DNA of 34,686 nucleotides from the NCBI GenBank assembly GCA_019247305.1, contig JAFAPC010000181.1:1-34686 (forward strand), read 5' to 3'. The notes beneath the pieces are model-generated. The model had not been told where the DNA came from and made no database searches. It worked only from the letters and a program-made list of their open reading frames with translations. The translations under genes and the position numbers were made by a program. This DNA comes from Pseudonocardiales bacterium. GTDB taxonomy: Bacteria; Actinomycetota; Actinomycetes; Mycobacteriales; Pseudonocardiaceae. Positions 15,965 to 25,043 of this stretch are shown here, in pieces; the first letter of the stretch is position 1; every line of letters begins with the position of its first letter.

Positions 15965-16814
15965 GTACTCCGGGAATCGTGGCTGCATCGTGACCGTCGT
16001 TTCCCCGGCCGATCCCGGGGCCTGCAGCGGTTCTGCCGACGTCAAGGCTGAGGAAGTCGAAGCCGGCATCGCCGCGCTGTGGCAGGCCTACGCGCAGCAT
16101 CGCGACGCGGCCCTGCGCGACCGGCTGGTGCTGCACTACGCGCCGTTGGTGAAGTACGTGGCCGGCCGGGTCGGAAGCGGGCTGCCCGCCCATGTGGACA
16201 TCGCGGACCTGGTGCAGTCGGGGGTGTTCGGCCTATGGGAGGCCATCGACCGGTTCGAGCCCGGGCGTGGTTTGAAATTCGAGACCTACGCGATGCAACG
16301 GATCCGGGGGGCGATCCTCGACGAGCTGCGCGCTCAGGATTGGGTGCCCCGTTCGGTGCGCAGCCGGGCCCGCGAAGTGGAACGTGCGCTGGAACGCCTG
16401 GAGAGTCGGCTGCAGCGTTCTGCCACCGACGCGGAGGTGGCGGCTGAGCTCGGTATCACTCTTGCCGAATTGCGGGAACTCTACGCCCAGCTCCAGATGA
16501 CCAGCGTGGTTGCGCTCGATGAGCTCATCGCCGTGGGCTGCGGCGGCATGTCGATCGCCGAGACGTTGCCCGATGAGACCGTGGAGGAACCGGGCGCATT
16601 CCTCGATTCGGTGGAGAGCAGACGCCTGCTTGCCGAAGCGGTCTCGCAGCTCACCGACCGGGATCGCGTGGTGGTCTCGCTCTACTACTTCGAGAACCTC
16701 ACCCTCGCCGAGATCGGCCGGGTGCTCGGCGTCACCGAGTCCCGGGTATGCCAGCTACATACCCGGGCGGTGCTGCGGCTGCGGAGCAAGATGCTGGCCG
16801 CCTCTGCTGACTGA
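15939..16814 (+). CDS. whiG: RNA polymerase sigma factor of the WhiG/FliA family
   Basis: A protein of 291 residues from ATG 15939, which has TGAGGG at 15927-15932. Region 2 includes [35 protein letters not shown] and [19 protein letters not shown] with DWVPRSVR following, the hallmark of the FliA/WhiG group. Region 3 and region 4 ([23 protein letters not shown], then [19 protein letters not shown]) are intact. In Streptomyces WhiG commits aerial hyphae to sporulation; in motile actinobacteria the same group drives flagellar genes. No flagellar genes are present here. A start at GTG 15990 is possible because the first 20 residues are not conserved-looking. It is convergent with the M23 gene, 29 bp apart. 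Confidence 0.9.
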   Translation: MTGATPVPEYSGNRGCIVTVVSPADPGACSGSADVKAEEVEAGIAALWQAYAQHRDAALRDRLVLHYAPLVKYVAGRVGSGLPAHVDIADLVQSGVFGLWEAIDRFEPGRGLKFETYAMQRIRGAILDELRAQDWVPRSVRSRAREVERALERLESRLQRSATDAEVAAELGITLAELRELYAQLQMTSVVALDELIAVGCGGMSIAETLPDETVEEPGAFLDSVESRRLLAEAVSQLTDRDRVVVSLYYFENLTLAEIGRVLGVTESRVCQLHTRAVLRLRSKMLAASAD

Positions 16815-16843
16815 CAACACGGGGCCGGCTGACAACACGGGTA

Positions 16844-17473
16844 TTACCGCGGTTCGGGTATCGCTGGCGGGCCGTCGATCGGGAGCAGGCGCACTCGTGC
16901 CGAGATGAGCAGCCGCAGCGGGTCCAGGTAGTGCCTGTCTTGGGGTGGGCCACTCAGGACGCCCCAATGCAGGCAGCCGGTGCTGGGGCAGCCCGGGTGG
17001 CCAGGCGCCACGGTGCCGATCCGCTCACCCCTCACCACCCGCTCGCCAACGGTGACGGTTGGTGACACCGGCTCATATGTTGTCCACAGCCCACCTGGAT
17101 GCTCCACGGACACCACACCGTGGTCGGCCACTGTCCCGGCGAATGTCACTGTGCCGGCACCAGCGGCGAGCACCGGGGAGCCGGCCGCAGCGGCCAGGTC
17201 GACACCGCGATGCCCCGGTCCATACCGGAACGCCGGCGGGTGGAAAGCCCGGACGACGGTCGGGGAACCGGGAAGCGGCCAGCCGAACCGCGGCGCGGGG
17301 TTGTTGCCAACCTCCTTAGGCCCAACCTCATTAGGCCCAGTCTCCGCAGGCCCAGTCCGGGCCACCAAACCAGTCCGGGTCACCGGATCGGGCCGGGTAG
17401 TCAGGCCAGCCAGGGCCGCCGGCTCCCCGGACAGCATCACCATGAGCATGGTGCAGAGCAGAATCCGAGACAC
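16844..17473 (-). CDS. Secreted M23-family peptidase
   Basis: A protein of 209 residues from GTG (complement of 17471-17473), with GGGAGA 8 bases upstream. It begins with a short signal peptide (MSRILLCTMLMVMLSGEPAALA). A Pro/Thr-rich linker leads to a lysostaphin-like M23 domain: GHRGVDLAAAAGSPVLAAGAGTV supplies the His and Asp zinc ligands, and CLHWG supplies the late His. The first His of the classical HxH is Cys, a form common in actinobacteria. M23 enzymes cut peptidoglycan cross-bridges or act as inactive activators of other hydrolases. A perfect DnaA box (17081-17089) lies within the gene. It is convergent to whiG and divergent from rpsB. The longer open frame up to 18145 is antisense to rpsB and was not used. 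Confidence 0.88.
   Translation of the reverse strand: MSRILLCTMLMVMLSGEPAALAGLTTRPDPVTRTGLVARTGPAETGPNEVGPKEVGNNPAPRFGWPLPGSPTVVRAFHPPAFRYGPGHRGVDLAAAAGSPVLAAGAGTVTFAGTVADHGVVSVEHPGGLWTTYEPVSPTVTVGERVVRGERIGTVAPGHPGCPSTGCLHWGVLSGPPQDRHYLDPLRLLISARVRLLPIDGPPAIPEPR
17081..17089 (+). promoter_or_regulatory. Perfect DnaA box inside the M23 gene
   Basis: TTGTCCACA on the plus strand equals the form of DnaA box preferred in Streptomyces and mycobacteria. It lies within coding sequence, so it may be chance, but it is near the pair at 17526-17553. Confidence 0.4.
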
Positions 17474-17821
17474 GCCGACAGTCTCCCGGCGCTGAACTCG
17501 GCTGCCTAGCGACGGGGCCAACCGCTGTGGATAGAGCGGGGCAATGTGGACAGCGCAGGAGCGCAGGCCTACCTCGGCTGGGGCTAGGCGTGGGCACGCC
17601 GTACACTGCGGGGGCGACTCGCATGCGGGTCGACTTCGCGTGCCAGCGCTGCGCCCTACCGGGGCCTCGGCGTCCGGCGGTCTCCGTCGCGGTCTTGATC
17701 GCACGGGGTCCGGCCGTCGGCCTGGCGCCAGGGCGGTGGTCCAACCCGGTCCGCCGCGACAACCGCATGAGCGTGCCGGCGCAAGCCGACGCGCCTGAAC
17801 ACATCGAGGTGTGCACCGGCT
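17474..17821. promoter_or_regulatory. Divergent M23/rpsB control region with paired DnaA-like boxes
   Basis: These 348 bp hold no gene I can support. TGTGGATAG (17526-17534) and TGTGGACAG (17545-17553) each differ by one base from a reversed DnaA box and are 19 bp apart, the same spacing as the pair before yraN. Near the rpsB start, CACAT (17800-17804) can pair with GTGTG (17809-17813) around a CGAG loop. That would mask GAGG at 17806-17809, the only Shine-Dalgarno-like sequence, 12 bases from the ATG. Promoter hexamers are not clear to me. Confidence 0.4.
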
Positions 17822-18718
17822 ATGGCCGTCGTCACCATGAAGCAGCTGCTCGACTCTGGCGTGCACTTCGGGCACCAGACCCGCCGCTGGAACCCAAAGA
17901 TGAAGCGCTACATCTTCACCGAGCGCAACGGCATATACATCATCGACCTGCAGCAAACGTTGACCTACATCGACCGGGCCTACGAGTTCATCAAACAGAC
18001 CGTGGCTCACGGCGGCTCGATCTTGTTCATCGGCACCAAGAAGCAGGCCCAGGAAGCGATATCGCATCACGCGCAGCGAGTGGGCATGCCCTTCGTCAAC
18101 CACCGCTGGTTGGGCGGCATGCTCACGAACTTCTCCACTGTGCACAAGCGTCTGCAGCGCCTCAAGGAACTTGAGTCTATGGAGCAGACCGGCGGCTTTT
18201 CCGGGCTGACCAAAAAAGAAATCCTGATGCGCACCCGGGAGAAAGACAAGCTGGAGAAGACCCTGGGTGGGATTCGGGATATGCAGCGCGTTCCCAGCGC
18301 GGTGTGGGTAGTGGACACCAAGAAGGAGCAGATTGCCGTCGGTGAGGCCCGCAAGCTGGGCATCCCGGTGGTGGCTATCCTAGACACCAACTGCGACCCC
18401 GACGAGGTCGACTACCCCATCCCGGGCAACGATGACGCGATCCGCTCTGCGGCACTGCTCACCCGCGTGGTAGCCGATGCCACCGCCGACGGATTGATGT
18501 CGCGGACCGGACGCTCCACCGGAGCCGACGGCTCGGACAAGCCCGATACCGGTGCCGGTGCCGGTGTCGACGAGCCGCTGGCCGAGTGGGAGCAGGAGCT
18601 GATGGTCTCGGGTGATCCTGTTTCTGACAACACTGTTTCCGCCAGCACGGCGGAGCGGGAAGCCACACCACCCCCGGCCGAGCCTGTGGTCGCCAAAAAC
18701 GGTATGCCACAGGCCTAA
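17822..18718 (+). CDS. rpsB: 30S ribosomal protein S2
   Basis: A protein of 298 residues. S2 binds the 30S head-body junction and bridges to S1-type interactions. The start [19 protein letters not shown], then [35 protein letters not shown] and the [14 protein letters not shown] segment are all canonical. The last 60 residues or so are an acidic Ser/Thr/Pro-rich tail typical of actinobacterial S2. It leads the rpsB-tsf-pyrH-frr-cdsA set, the common bacterial order. A possible RBS-masking hairpin lies just upstream. Confidence 0.98.
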   Translation: MAVVTMKQLLDSGVHFGHQTRRWNPKMKRYIFTERNGIYIIDLQQTLTYIDRAYEFIKQTVAHGGSILFIGTKKQAQEAISHHAQRVGMPFVNHRWLGGMLTNFSTVHKRLQRLKELESMEQTGGFSGLTKKEILMRTREKDKLEKTLGGIRDMQRVPSAVWVVDTKKEQIAVGEARKLGIPVVAILDTNCDPDEVDYPIPGNDDAIRSAALLTRVVADATADGLMSRTGRSTGADGSDKPDTGAGAGVDEPLAEWEQELMVSGDPVSDNTVSASTAEREATPPPAEPVVAKNGMPQA

Positions 18719-18775
18719 GATCTCGGTTGCACACCCTCTCGATCCGATAACGAACTCCAGGATGGTAAAACCACG

Positions 18776-19591
18776 ATGGCGAATTACTCCGCCGCTGATG
18801 TCAAGCGAATCCGGGACCTGACGGGTTCCGGGATGATGGACTGCAAGACGGCCTTGGAAGAATCCGGCGGCGACTTCGACCGGGCGGTGGAACTGCTACG
18901 CATCAAGGGCGCGAAGGACGTCGGCAAACGGGCCGAGCGTACCACCGCCAATGGGTTGGTGGCTGCCGAGGCGGGCGTGATGATTGAGCTTAACTGCGAG
19001 ACCGACTTCGTGGCCAAGGGCGCCGACTTCCAAGAGCTTGCTAGCAAGATCCTTGCTGAGGCCATCCGGATCCGGCCCACCGACGCCGAAACGCTGGCCC
19101 AGGAGCAGTACAACGGTGGCACAGTCGAGGAGGCAGTGCAGGCTTTCTCGGCCAAGATCGGCGAGAAGCTGCGGCTGCGCCGGGTGGTGTCCTTTGACGG
19201 CGAGGCGGCCACCTACCTGCATCGCCGTGCCTCTGACCTGCCACCTGCAGTGGGTGTGCTCGTTGAGTATGAGGGTGGTTCGCTGGAGACCGCGCGTGCG
19301 GTGGCGATGCAGGTGGCCGCCATGAAGCCGCGTTATGTCACCCGGGACGACGTGCCGGCCAGCGTGCTTGTCGATGAACGACGCATCGCGCAGGAGACTG
19401 CCCGCCGGGAAGGCAAACCCGAGCCGGCACTGCCGAAGATCATCGAAGGCCGCATCAACGGTTTCTTTAAGGACACCGTGTTGCTGGAACAGTCTTCCGT
19501 GCAGGATTCTAAGAAGACGGTGAAGGCTTTTCTGGACGAAGCTGGGGTGACTGTGCGGAGGTTCGCCCGCTTCGAGGTCGGCCAGGCCTGA
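18776..19591 (+). CDS. tsf: Translation elongation factor Ts
   Basis: A protein of 271 residues. EF-Ts recharges EF-Tu by exchanging GDP for GTP. The N-terminal UBA-like domain ([20 protein letters not shown], then DCKTALEE) and the EF-Tu contact motif ([13 protein letters not shown], about 79-91) are intact. The C-terminal dimerisation part has [23 protein letters not shown]. It follows rpsB by 57 bp without an obvious terminator, so co-transcription is likely. Length is normal for actinobacteria. Confidence 0.98.
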   Translation: MANYSAADVKRIRDLTGSGMMDCKTALEESGGDFDRAVELLRIKGAKDVGKRAERTTANGLVAAEAGVMIELNCETDFVAKGADFQELASKILAEAIRIRPTDAETLAQEQYNGGTVEEAVQAFSAKIGEKLRLRRVVSFDGEAATYLHRRASDLPPAVGVLVEYEGGSLETARAVAMQVAAMKPRYVTRDDVPASVLVDERRIAQETARREGKPEPALPKIIEGRINGFFKDTVLLEQSSVQDSKKTVKAFLDEAGVTVRRFARFEVGQA

Positions 19592-19598
19592 CGCGCCG

Positions 19599-20336
19599 AT
19601 GAACGCCAACCGGCTGGTGGGTCCCGGATACCGCAGAGTGCTCCTCAAGCTCGGCGGGGAGATGTTCGGTGGCGGTGGAGTCGGGGTAGATCCCGAAGTG
19701 GTGAAGGCTGTCGCGCGGCAGATCGCCGAGGTGGTCGCCAGCGGGATGCAGATGGCCGTGGTGATCGGCGGGGGGAACTTCTTCCGTGGGGCAGAGCTGC
19801 AGCAGGGTGGCATGGAACGCTCCCGCGCCGACTATATGGGAATGCTCGGCACAGTGATGAACTGCCTGGCCCTGCAGGACTTCCTAGAGCGTGAGCACAA
19901 GATCGACACTCGCGTTCAGACAGCTATCACGATGGGTCAGGTTGCTGAGCCCTACATTCCGCGCCGGGCCATCCGGCATCTTGAGAAGGGTCGGGTGGTA
20001 ATCTTTGGGGCTGGCGTCGGGATGCCCTACTTCTCCACGGACACCACCGGTGCCCAGCGGGCGTTGGAGATCGGTTGTGAGGTCCTGCTGATGGGCAAAG
20101 CGGTCGACGGGGTCTATACCGCCGACCCCAGGGTTGATCCTTCGGCTACGATGTTCACCCACGTCACCCATCGCGAGGTGCTCGAGCGCGGACTCAAAGT
20201 GGCGGACGCGACCGCTTTCAGCCTGTGTATGGACAACAAGCTGCCGATCATCGTGTTCAATCTTCTCACTGAGGGAAATATTGCTCGTGCGGTGCGTGGT
20301 GAGCCCATCGGAACCCTGGTCAGCTCTTCAGCGTAA
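19599..20336 (+). CDS. pyrH: UMP kinase
   Basis: A protein of 245 residues. It phosphorylates UMP to UDP in pyrimidine nucleotide synthesis. The amino-acid-kinase fold is plain: [12 protein letters not shown] with the catalytic Lys, [47 protein letters not shown] and the ATP-binding segment [15 protein letters not shown]. Bacterial UMP kinases of this type are hexamers controlled by GTP and UTP. ATG 19599 lies 8 bases after the tsf stop. Confidence 0.97.
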   Translation: MNANRLVGPGYRRVLLKLGGEMFGGGGVGVDPEVVKAVARQIAEVVASGMQMAVVIGGGNFFRGAELQQGGMERSRADYMGMLGTVMNCLALQDFLEREHKIDTRVQTAITMGQVAEPYIPRRAIRHLEKGRVVIFGAGVGMPYFSTDTTGAQRALEIGCEVLLMGKAVDGVYTADPRVDPSATMFTHVTHREVLERGLKVADATAFSLCMDNKLPIIVFNLLTEGNIARAVRGEPIGTLVSSSA

Positions 20337-20380
20337 CGGACATCAGGCTATTACGCATCAAGCGACTATAAGGAGCAGCC

Positions 20381-20938
20381 GTGATCGACGACACCCTCCT
20401 CGATGCCGAGGAGAAAATGGAGAAGGCCGTCTCGGTGGCCAAGGAGGACCTCGCCACAGTGCGTACCGGCCGGGCCAGCCCCGCGATGTTCTCTAAGATC
20501 GTCGTGGACTATTACGGCTCGGCCACCCCATTGACCCAACTGGCCAGCGTGACAGTCCCAGAGGCCCGGATGGCCGTGATCAAGCCCTACGACTCCAGCC
20601 AGCTGCGGCCGATGGAGAAGGCGATCCGGGACTCCGATCTAGGTGTTAACCCCACCAATGACGGCACGATTATCCGGGTGGTCATCCCGCATCTATCCCA
20701 GGAACGCCGCCGAGATCTGGTCAAGGTGGCGCATGCCAAGGGAGAGGACGCCAAGGTATCCATTCGCAACATCCGTCGCAAGGCCAAGGAAGCGCTCACC
20801 CGTATCTCTCGCGACGGCGACGCTGGCGAGGACGACGTGGCCCGGGCGGAAAGAGAACTCGAGGTCATCACTCACCGGTACGTGGGGCAGATCGACGAGC
20901 TCGTCAAGCATAAGGAATCCGAACTGCTCGAGGTGTAA
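20381..20938 (+). CDS. frr: Ribosome recycling factor
   Basis: A protein of 185 residues. With EF-G it splits post-termination ribosomes. Motifs: [16 protein letters not shown] near the start, [36 protein letters not shown], and the C-terminal helix VIGQ-like [22 protein letters not shown] region. GTG 20381 has a strong AAGGAG site at 20370-20375. Its stop (TAA) is followed at once by the cdsA GTG. The 44-bp gap after pyrH shows no clear terminator. Confidence 0.97.
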   Translation: MIDDTLLDAEEKMEKAVSVAKEDLATVRTGRASPAMFSKIVVDYYGSATPLTQLASVTVPEARMAVIKPYDSSQLRPMEKAIRDSDLGVNPTNDGTIIRVVIPHLSQERRRDLVKVAHAKGEDAKVSIRNIRRKAKEALTRISRDGDAGEDDVARAERELEVITHRYVGQIDELVKHKESELLEV

Positions 20939-21814
20939 GTGGCTGCCAGCGCACCGCCCGAGCATCCCACTTCCGCTGTGCACCCCGCTGAGCGCCCCCG
21001 CCTCCGGGCGGGCCGCAACCTGTGGGCCGCGATAGCCGTCGGGCTGCTGATGGGCGCCGGGATTCTGGTGGCGTTGTTCACTGTGCGGCAGCTGTTCATC
21101 GGGATCGTGGCCGCCGCGGTGGCAGTGTCCAGCTGGGAGCTGGCTGGGGCATTGCGCCGGGCCGGTATCCACGCCTCGCTGCCGCCGGTTCTGGCCGGCG
21201 GGCAAGCGATGGTCTGGCTGGCCTGGCCGTTCGGGCGGGACGGGATACTCGTCGCTTTCATGATCACTACAATGGTGTGCCTGGTGTGGCGCTTTCCCAG
21301 GGGCGCGGCGGGCTATGTCCGCGACGTCAGTGCGTCGGTGTTCAGCACGGCTTACGTGGCCGGATTCGCCGCTTTCGCGACGTTGCTGGTAGTTCCTGCA
21401 GACGGCGCGGCCCGAACATTATGTCTGATGCTCGCGGGGGTGGCTTCGGACGTTGGGGGCTATGCAGCGGGCGTGCTGGGCGGCAGGCACCTGATGGCGC
21501 CGTCGATCAGCCCGAAGAAATCCTGGGAAGGCTTTATCGGATCCCTGGTGGCCGGGACTGCCGCGGGTGCTCTGTCGGTGACCTTTCTGCTAGGTGGCCA
21601 GCCGTGGCTCGGAGTGTTGTTCGGATTGGTCATCGTGCTCACCGCCACCGGAGGAGATCTGGTCGAATCACTGATCAAGCGTGATCTCGGCGTCAAAGAC
21701 ATGGGTACCGTGCTACCCGGTCACGGTGGATTGATGGACCGGATCGACTCACTCCTGCCCTCGGCGGTCGTGTCCTGGCTGCTGTTGAGCCTGCTCGTCC
21801 CGGTCGGCGGCTGA
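20939..21814 (+). CDS. cdsA: Phosphatidate cytidylyltransferase (CDP-diacylglycerol synthase)
   Basis: A membrane protein of 291 residues. It makes CDP-diacylglycerol from phosphatidate and CTP for phospholipid and phosphatidylinositol synthesis. Several hydrophobic helices alternate (for example 34-60, 80-95, 125-145, 200-225, 275-290). The family signature near the C-terminus is intact: [31 protein letters not shown] and [12 protein letters not shown], which carry the metal-binding Asp residues. GTG 20939 follows the frr stop with no gap, so coupling is likely. The hydrophilic N-terminus of about 30 residues is typical of actinobacteria. Confidence 0.96.
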   Translation: MAASAPPEHPTSAVHPAERPRLRAGRNLWAAIAVGLLMGAGILVALFTVRQLFIGIVAAAVAVSSWELAGALRRAGIHASLPPVLAGGQAMVWLAWPFGRDGILVAFMITTMVCLVWRFPRGAAGYVRDVSASVFSTAYVAGFAAFATLLVVPADGAARTLCLMLAGVASDVGGYAAGVLGGRHLMAPSISPKKSWEGFIGSLVAGTAAGALSVTFLLGGQPWLGVLFGLVIVLTATGGDLVESLIKRDLGVKDMGTVLPGHGGLMDRIDSLLPSAVVSWLLLSLLVPVGG

Positions 21815-21888
21815 ACCAGCCTCGCCGCCCAAGGCTTCGACCGCCGCCGCGAGCCCACCAGCCGTGCCATGGGACACTGAACAGCGCG

Positions 21889-23007
21889 ATGACTGCGCTG
21901 CCCTTGGTGTTCCAGGCCCCGAGCCGGGGTATGCCGCTGCGGCACCTTGCTGACCTCGACCGTGACCAACGCCGTGCCGTAGTGATGGAGCTGGGCGAGC
22001 CAGCATTTCGTGCCGACCAGCTGGCCCGGCACTACTTCGCGCGGCTGAGCATCGATCCAGGCGCGATGACCGACCTACCCGCAGCACGCCGAGACCGGCT
22101 GGTGACGGCGCTGCTGCCGCCACTGGCCACCCCGATGCGGCACGTCTGCTGCGACGGCGGCACCACCCGAAAGACACTGTGGCGTGCTGCCGACGGCGCG
22201 CTGAGCGAAAGCGTGCTGATGCGCTACCCGAACCGGGCCACCGTGTGTATCTCCAGTCAGGCCGGCTGCGGGATGGCGTGCCCGTTCTGCGCTACCGGGC
22301 AGGGTGGGCTGACCCGCAATCTGTCCACCGCCGAGATCGTCGAGCAGGTGCGCGCGGCCGCAGCTGCGATGCGCGACGGCGAGCTGACCGGTGGTGCTGG
22401 CCGACTGTCCCACGTCGTCTTCATGGGCATGGGTGAGCCACTGGCCAACTACCAGCGGGTCCTCGCCGCCGTCCACCGGATCATCCACCCCGTACCGGAC
22501 GGGTTGGGCTTGTCCCAGCGGTCGGTGACGGTGTCCACCGTGGGTCTGGCGCCGGCGATCCGGCGGCTGGCCGCAGAAAGACTGCAGGTCACGCTGGCGG
22601 TGTCGTTGCACGCCCCGGACGACGAGCTGCGGGACACCCTCGTCCCCGTGAACCGCCGGTGGAAAGTAGCCGAGGTGCTCGATTCCTCGCGGCATTACGC
22701 GGACACCACGGGGCGCCGGGTGTCCATCGAGTACGCCTTGATCCGGGACGTCAATGACCAGCCGTGGCGGGCTGAGCTGCTCGGCCGGCTCCTGCGCGAG
22801 CGTCTGGGAGCCCTGGCGCACGTGAATGTCATTCCGCTCAACCCCACCCCGGGCAGCGCATGGGACGCCAGCCCGCTGTCCGTGCAGAAGGAGTTCGTCC
22901 ATCGGGTGCAGGCCGCGGGCGTGGCTTGCACCGTCCGGGACACCCGCGGCCGCGAGATCGCTGCCGCTTGTGGCCAACTCGCCGCGTCACCGCATTCAGC
23001 GGGCTAA
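21889..23007 (+). CDS. rlmN: Dual-specificity RNA methyltransferase RlmN (radical SAM)
   Basis: A protein of 372 residues. It methylates C2 of A2503 in 23S rRNA and of A37 in some tRNAs. The radical-SAM [4Fe-4S] cysteines are Cys127, Cys131 and Cys134 ([14 protein letters not shown]), and the methyl-carrying Cys361 lies in [10 protein letters not shown]. Also present are [14 protein letters not shown] and [14 protein letters not shown] Cfr-type resistance enzyme shares these motifs, but the syntenic place after cdsA and the length favour RlmN. The stop codon lies within the loop of a long inverted repeat that probably terminates the operon. Confidence 0.95.
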   Translation: MTALPLVFQAPSRGMPLRHLADLDRDQRRAVVMELGEPAFRADQLARHYFARLSIDPGAMTDLPAARRDRLVTALLPPLATPMRHVCCDGGTTRKTLWRAADGALSESVLMRYPNRATVCISSQAGCGMACPFCATGQGGLTRNLSTAEIVEQVRAAAAAMRDGELTGGAGRLSHVVFMGMGEPLANYQRVLAAVHRIIHPVPDGLGLSQRSVTVSTVGLAPAIRRLAAERLQVTLAVSLHAPDDELRDTLVPVNRRWKVAEVLDSSRHYADTTGRRVSIEYALIRDVNDQPWRAELLGRLLRERLGALAHVNVIPLNPTPGSAWDASPLSVQKEFVHRVQAAGVACTVRDTRGREIAAACGQLAASPHSAG

Positions 23008-23053
23008 GCGGGCTTACCGGCGCCTAATAACCACGCTCAGCCCGCTGAATGCG
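22991..23053. terminator. 15-bp perfect inverted repeat at the rlmN 3' end
   Basis: CGCATTCAGCGGGCT (22991-23005) is the exact reverse complement of 23039-23053, with a 33-base loop. The left arm contains the last rlmN codons and the first base of its TAA. The element lies between the convergent rlmN and DUF2631 genes, so it could stop transcription from both sides. A tandem GCGGGCT repeat follows in the loop. There is no U-tract. Confidence 0.6.
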
Positions 23054-23082
23054 CAGAGCGTGAACGCCGGCCACCTGCGGTC

Positions 23083-23370
23083 TCAGCGGCGTTTGGCCTG
23101 GTAGGCCTTCACGTGGTGCGAGATCAGCATCACCACCAGCAGCGTGCCTATGCCAATCAGGTAGACGTCCTCAATGTGGCTGCGGTGGTTCCCGATGAGC
23201 ATTGCGAACAACGCGAAGGCGGTACACCATCCCGCGATAGGACCGGCCCGAGGGAAGGTGCCGTGCCAGCCCCAGTCAGCTGACGGTTCCCGCTCTGGGT
23301 CGACACCGTAGGGATCCTCACCATGCTGGGTCGAGTGCGCCTGGGCGGAGTGCTGGTCGGACGCGGCCAC
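23083..23370 (-). CDS. DUF2631 small membrane protein
   Basis: A protein of 95 residues with GTG (complement of 23368-23370) as the best start. A His/Gln-rich N-terminus leads to DWGWHGTFPRAGPIAGW, which is the family signature, then two membrane helices (about 46-60 and 68-86) separated by NHRSHIEDVYL. A basic tail (HHVKAYQAKRR) follows. DUF2631 proteins are specific to actinobacteria, and a homologue lies in the same dxr-rlmN interval in Mycobacterium tuberculosis. Function is unknown. No clear Shine-Dalgarno is visible. Confidence 0.8.
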   Translation of the reverse strand: MAASDQHSAQAHSTQHGEDPYGVDPEREPSADWGWHGTFPRAGPIAGWCTAFALFAMLIGNHRSHIEDVYLIGIGTLLVVMLISHHVKAYQAKRR

Positions 23371-23439
23371 CGCGTCATCATTGCATACCGTCAGAGCTGG
23401 GGGACCCGGCGGCGTGCCGAGCCCCCCAGCCTCGCAGGG

Positions 23440-23712
23440 TCAGTAGCGCCCGACTGTTCTACGCCCGGCGATGAGCCGGTAGATCCCCAGCAGGATGAGC
23501 GATCCGATGATGGCGACGATCCACGTCTGCAGATTCCAGAACGACTCGAGTCCCACCCCGAAAATACGGCTGCCGAGGTACCCGCCGATCAACGCCCCGA
23601 CGATGCCCAACAGCATGGTGACGAGGATGCCACCCGGGTCATCGCCCGGCATGATCAACTTTGCGATGGCGCCGGCGACCAGCCCGAGAACAATCCATCC
23701 GAGAAAGCCCAT
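23440..23712 (-). CDS. GlsB/YeaQ/YmgE-family stress-response membrane protein
   Basis: A protein of 90 residues with three hydrophobic helices and Gly-rich packing motifs: MGFLGWIVLGLVAGAIAK, PGDDPGGILVTMLLGIVGAL with IGGYLGSRIFG following, and WIVAIIGSLILLGIYRLI. This is the 'transglycosylase-associated protein' family, a misnomer; members are small inner-membrane proteins induced by stress, with no proven enzyme activity. A strong GGAGGGGG site precedes the ATG. It is divergent from dxr, with about 85 bp between for both promoters. Confidence 0.88.
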   Translation of the reverse strand: MGFLGWIVLGLVAGAIAKLIMPGDDPGGILVTMLLGIVGALIGGYLGSRIFGVGLESFWNLQTWIVAIIGSLILLGIYRLIAGRRTVGRY

Positions 23713-23797
23713 GCCCCCTCCTTCGGTGTGCTTTCACAAACCAGTGTGATCCATGTCGGGCTACCTTGCACGTGTCACGGTGTGGTCGTCGGGAACA

Positions 23798-25042
23798 ATG
23801 ACCCGGATGGACCTATCACCTCGGCCACGCTCGGTACTGCTGCTGGGCAGCACCGGGTCGATCGGCCTCCAGGCGCTGGATGTGGTGCGCCGCAACCCGC
23901 AACGTTTCCGCGTGGTGGGACTGGCCGCCGGCGGGGCTGACCCGCAGACCCTGGCCGCGCAGGTGCTCCAGACTGGGGCCAGCGCAGTCGCGGTCGCTCG
24001 CGGTCGGGCCGGGCAGGATGTGCAGCTGGCGCTGTTCGCCGAGGCGCAACGACGCGGGTACGAGCGGGGCCGCTACCGGATGCCCCGGATCCTGGTTGGT
24101 CCCGAGGCGGTGGCCGAGTTGGTCGCGACTGTGCCCGCCGACGTGGTACTCAACGGCGTGACCGGTTCCCGGGGCCTGGCGCCGACGCTGGCCGCGCTGC
24201 GCAGCGGCGCTACCCTCGCCTTGGCGAACAAGGAGTCGCTGGTCGCGGGGGGCACTCTGGTCACCAGGGCCGCCGCACCGGGCCAGATCGTGCCGGTGGA
24301 CTCCGAGCACTCGGCACTTGCCCAGTGCCTGCGCGCCGGCAGCCGGGCGGAGGTGTCCCGGTTGGTGCTCACCGCCTCCGGAGGGCCATTCCGCGGGCGT
24401 CGCCCCGAGGAGCTGGAGGAGGTCACCGCTGAGCAGGCCCTGGCGCACCCAACGTGGCGGATGGGGCCGGTGGTGACAGTGAACTCAGCCACCCTGGTGA
24501 ACAAGGGCCTGGAGCTGCTCGAGACGCACCTGCTGTTCGATGTTCCCTACGACCGCATCGACGTCGTGGTGCACCCACAGTCGGTGATCCACTCAATGGT
24601 CACCTTCACCGATGGCTCGACGATCGCCCAGGCCAGCCCGCCGGATATGCGGCTGCCGATCGCGCTGGCGCTCGGCTGGCCGGACCGCGTCGCTGATGCG
24701 GCCCCGGCCTGCGACTTCGCCGTCCCAACGGCCTGGACCTTCGAACCGGTAGACACTGAGACCTTCCCCGCCATCGAGCTGGCCAAGGCCGCCGGCGGGG
24801 CTGGTGGGTGTGTTCCCGCGGTGTTCAACGCGGCCAACGAGGAGGCGGTGACCGCCTTCCTGGAGCGCCGCATCTCCTTCCGTGGGATCGTTGAGGCGGT
24901 GGCGGCCGTGCTCGACGGGGCGCAAGGGTGGCGGGCCGACCCGACTACGGTAGAGGACGTGCTGGCCGCCGAGGACTGGGCTCGGCGCAGGGCCACGGAG
25001 CTGCTGGGCGGTCGACTCGCCCGGGCGCAGAGGAGCGACTAG
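23798..25042 (+). CDS. dxr: 1-deoxy-D-xylulose 5-phosphate reductoisomerase
   Basis: A protein of 414 residues from ATG 23798; ATG 23810 is also possible, while the open frame from 23753 has no family residues. It converts DXP to MEP with NADPH, the first committed step of the non-mevalonate isoprenoid path. NADPH site [16 protein letters not shown], then [23 protein letters not shown], the metal and substrate site [18 protein letters not shown] [17 protein letters not shown] and the loop with NKGLELLE are present. Rip follows one base after the stop, and ispG of the same pathway comes next but one. Confidence 0.96.
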   Translation: MTRMDLSPRPRSVLLLGSTGSIGLQALDVVRRNPQRFRVVGLAAGGADPQTLAAQVLQTGASAVAVARGRAGQDVQLALFAEAQRRGYERGRYRMPRILVGPEAVAELVATVPADVVLNGVTGSRGLAPTLAALRSGATLALANKESLVAGGTLVTRAAAPGQIVPVDSEHSALAQCLRAGSRAEVSRLVLTASGGPFRGRRPEELEEVTAEQALAHPTWRMGPVVTVNSATLVNKGLELLETHLLFDVPYDRIDVVVHPQSVIHSMVTFTDGSTIAQASPPDMRLPIALALGWPDRVADAAPACDFAVPTAWTFEPVDTETFPAIELAKAAGGAGGCVPAVFNAANEEAVTAFLERRISFRGIVEAVAAVLDGAQGWRADPTTVEDVLAAEDWARRRATELLGGRLARAQRSD

Positions 25043-25043
25043 G

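Noticed and set aside
16844..18145. Single 433-residue minus-strand protein ending in the M23 domain
   Set aside because: The part above 17473 is antisense to rpsB and the leader; a signal peptide with its own GTG and ribosome site begins at 17473.
17527..18174. 215-residue plus-strand ORF overlapping the rpsB start
   Set aside because: Overlaps rpsB by 350 bp in another frame and has no recognisable motif.
23753..23797. Upstream 15-residue extension of dxr
   Set aside because: No conserved residues and no ribosome site; ATG 23798 or 23810 fits the family start.
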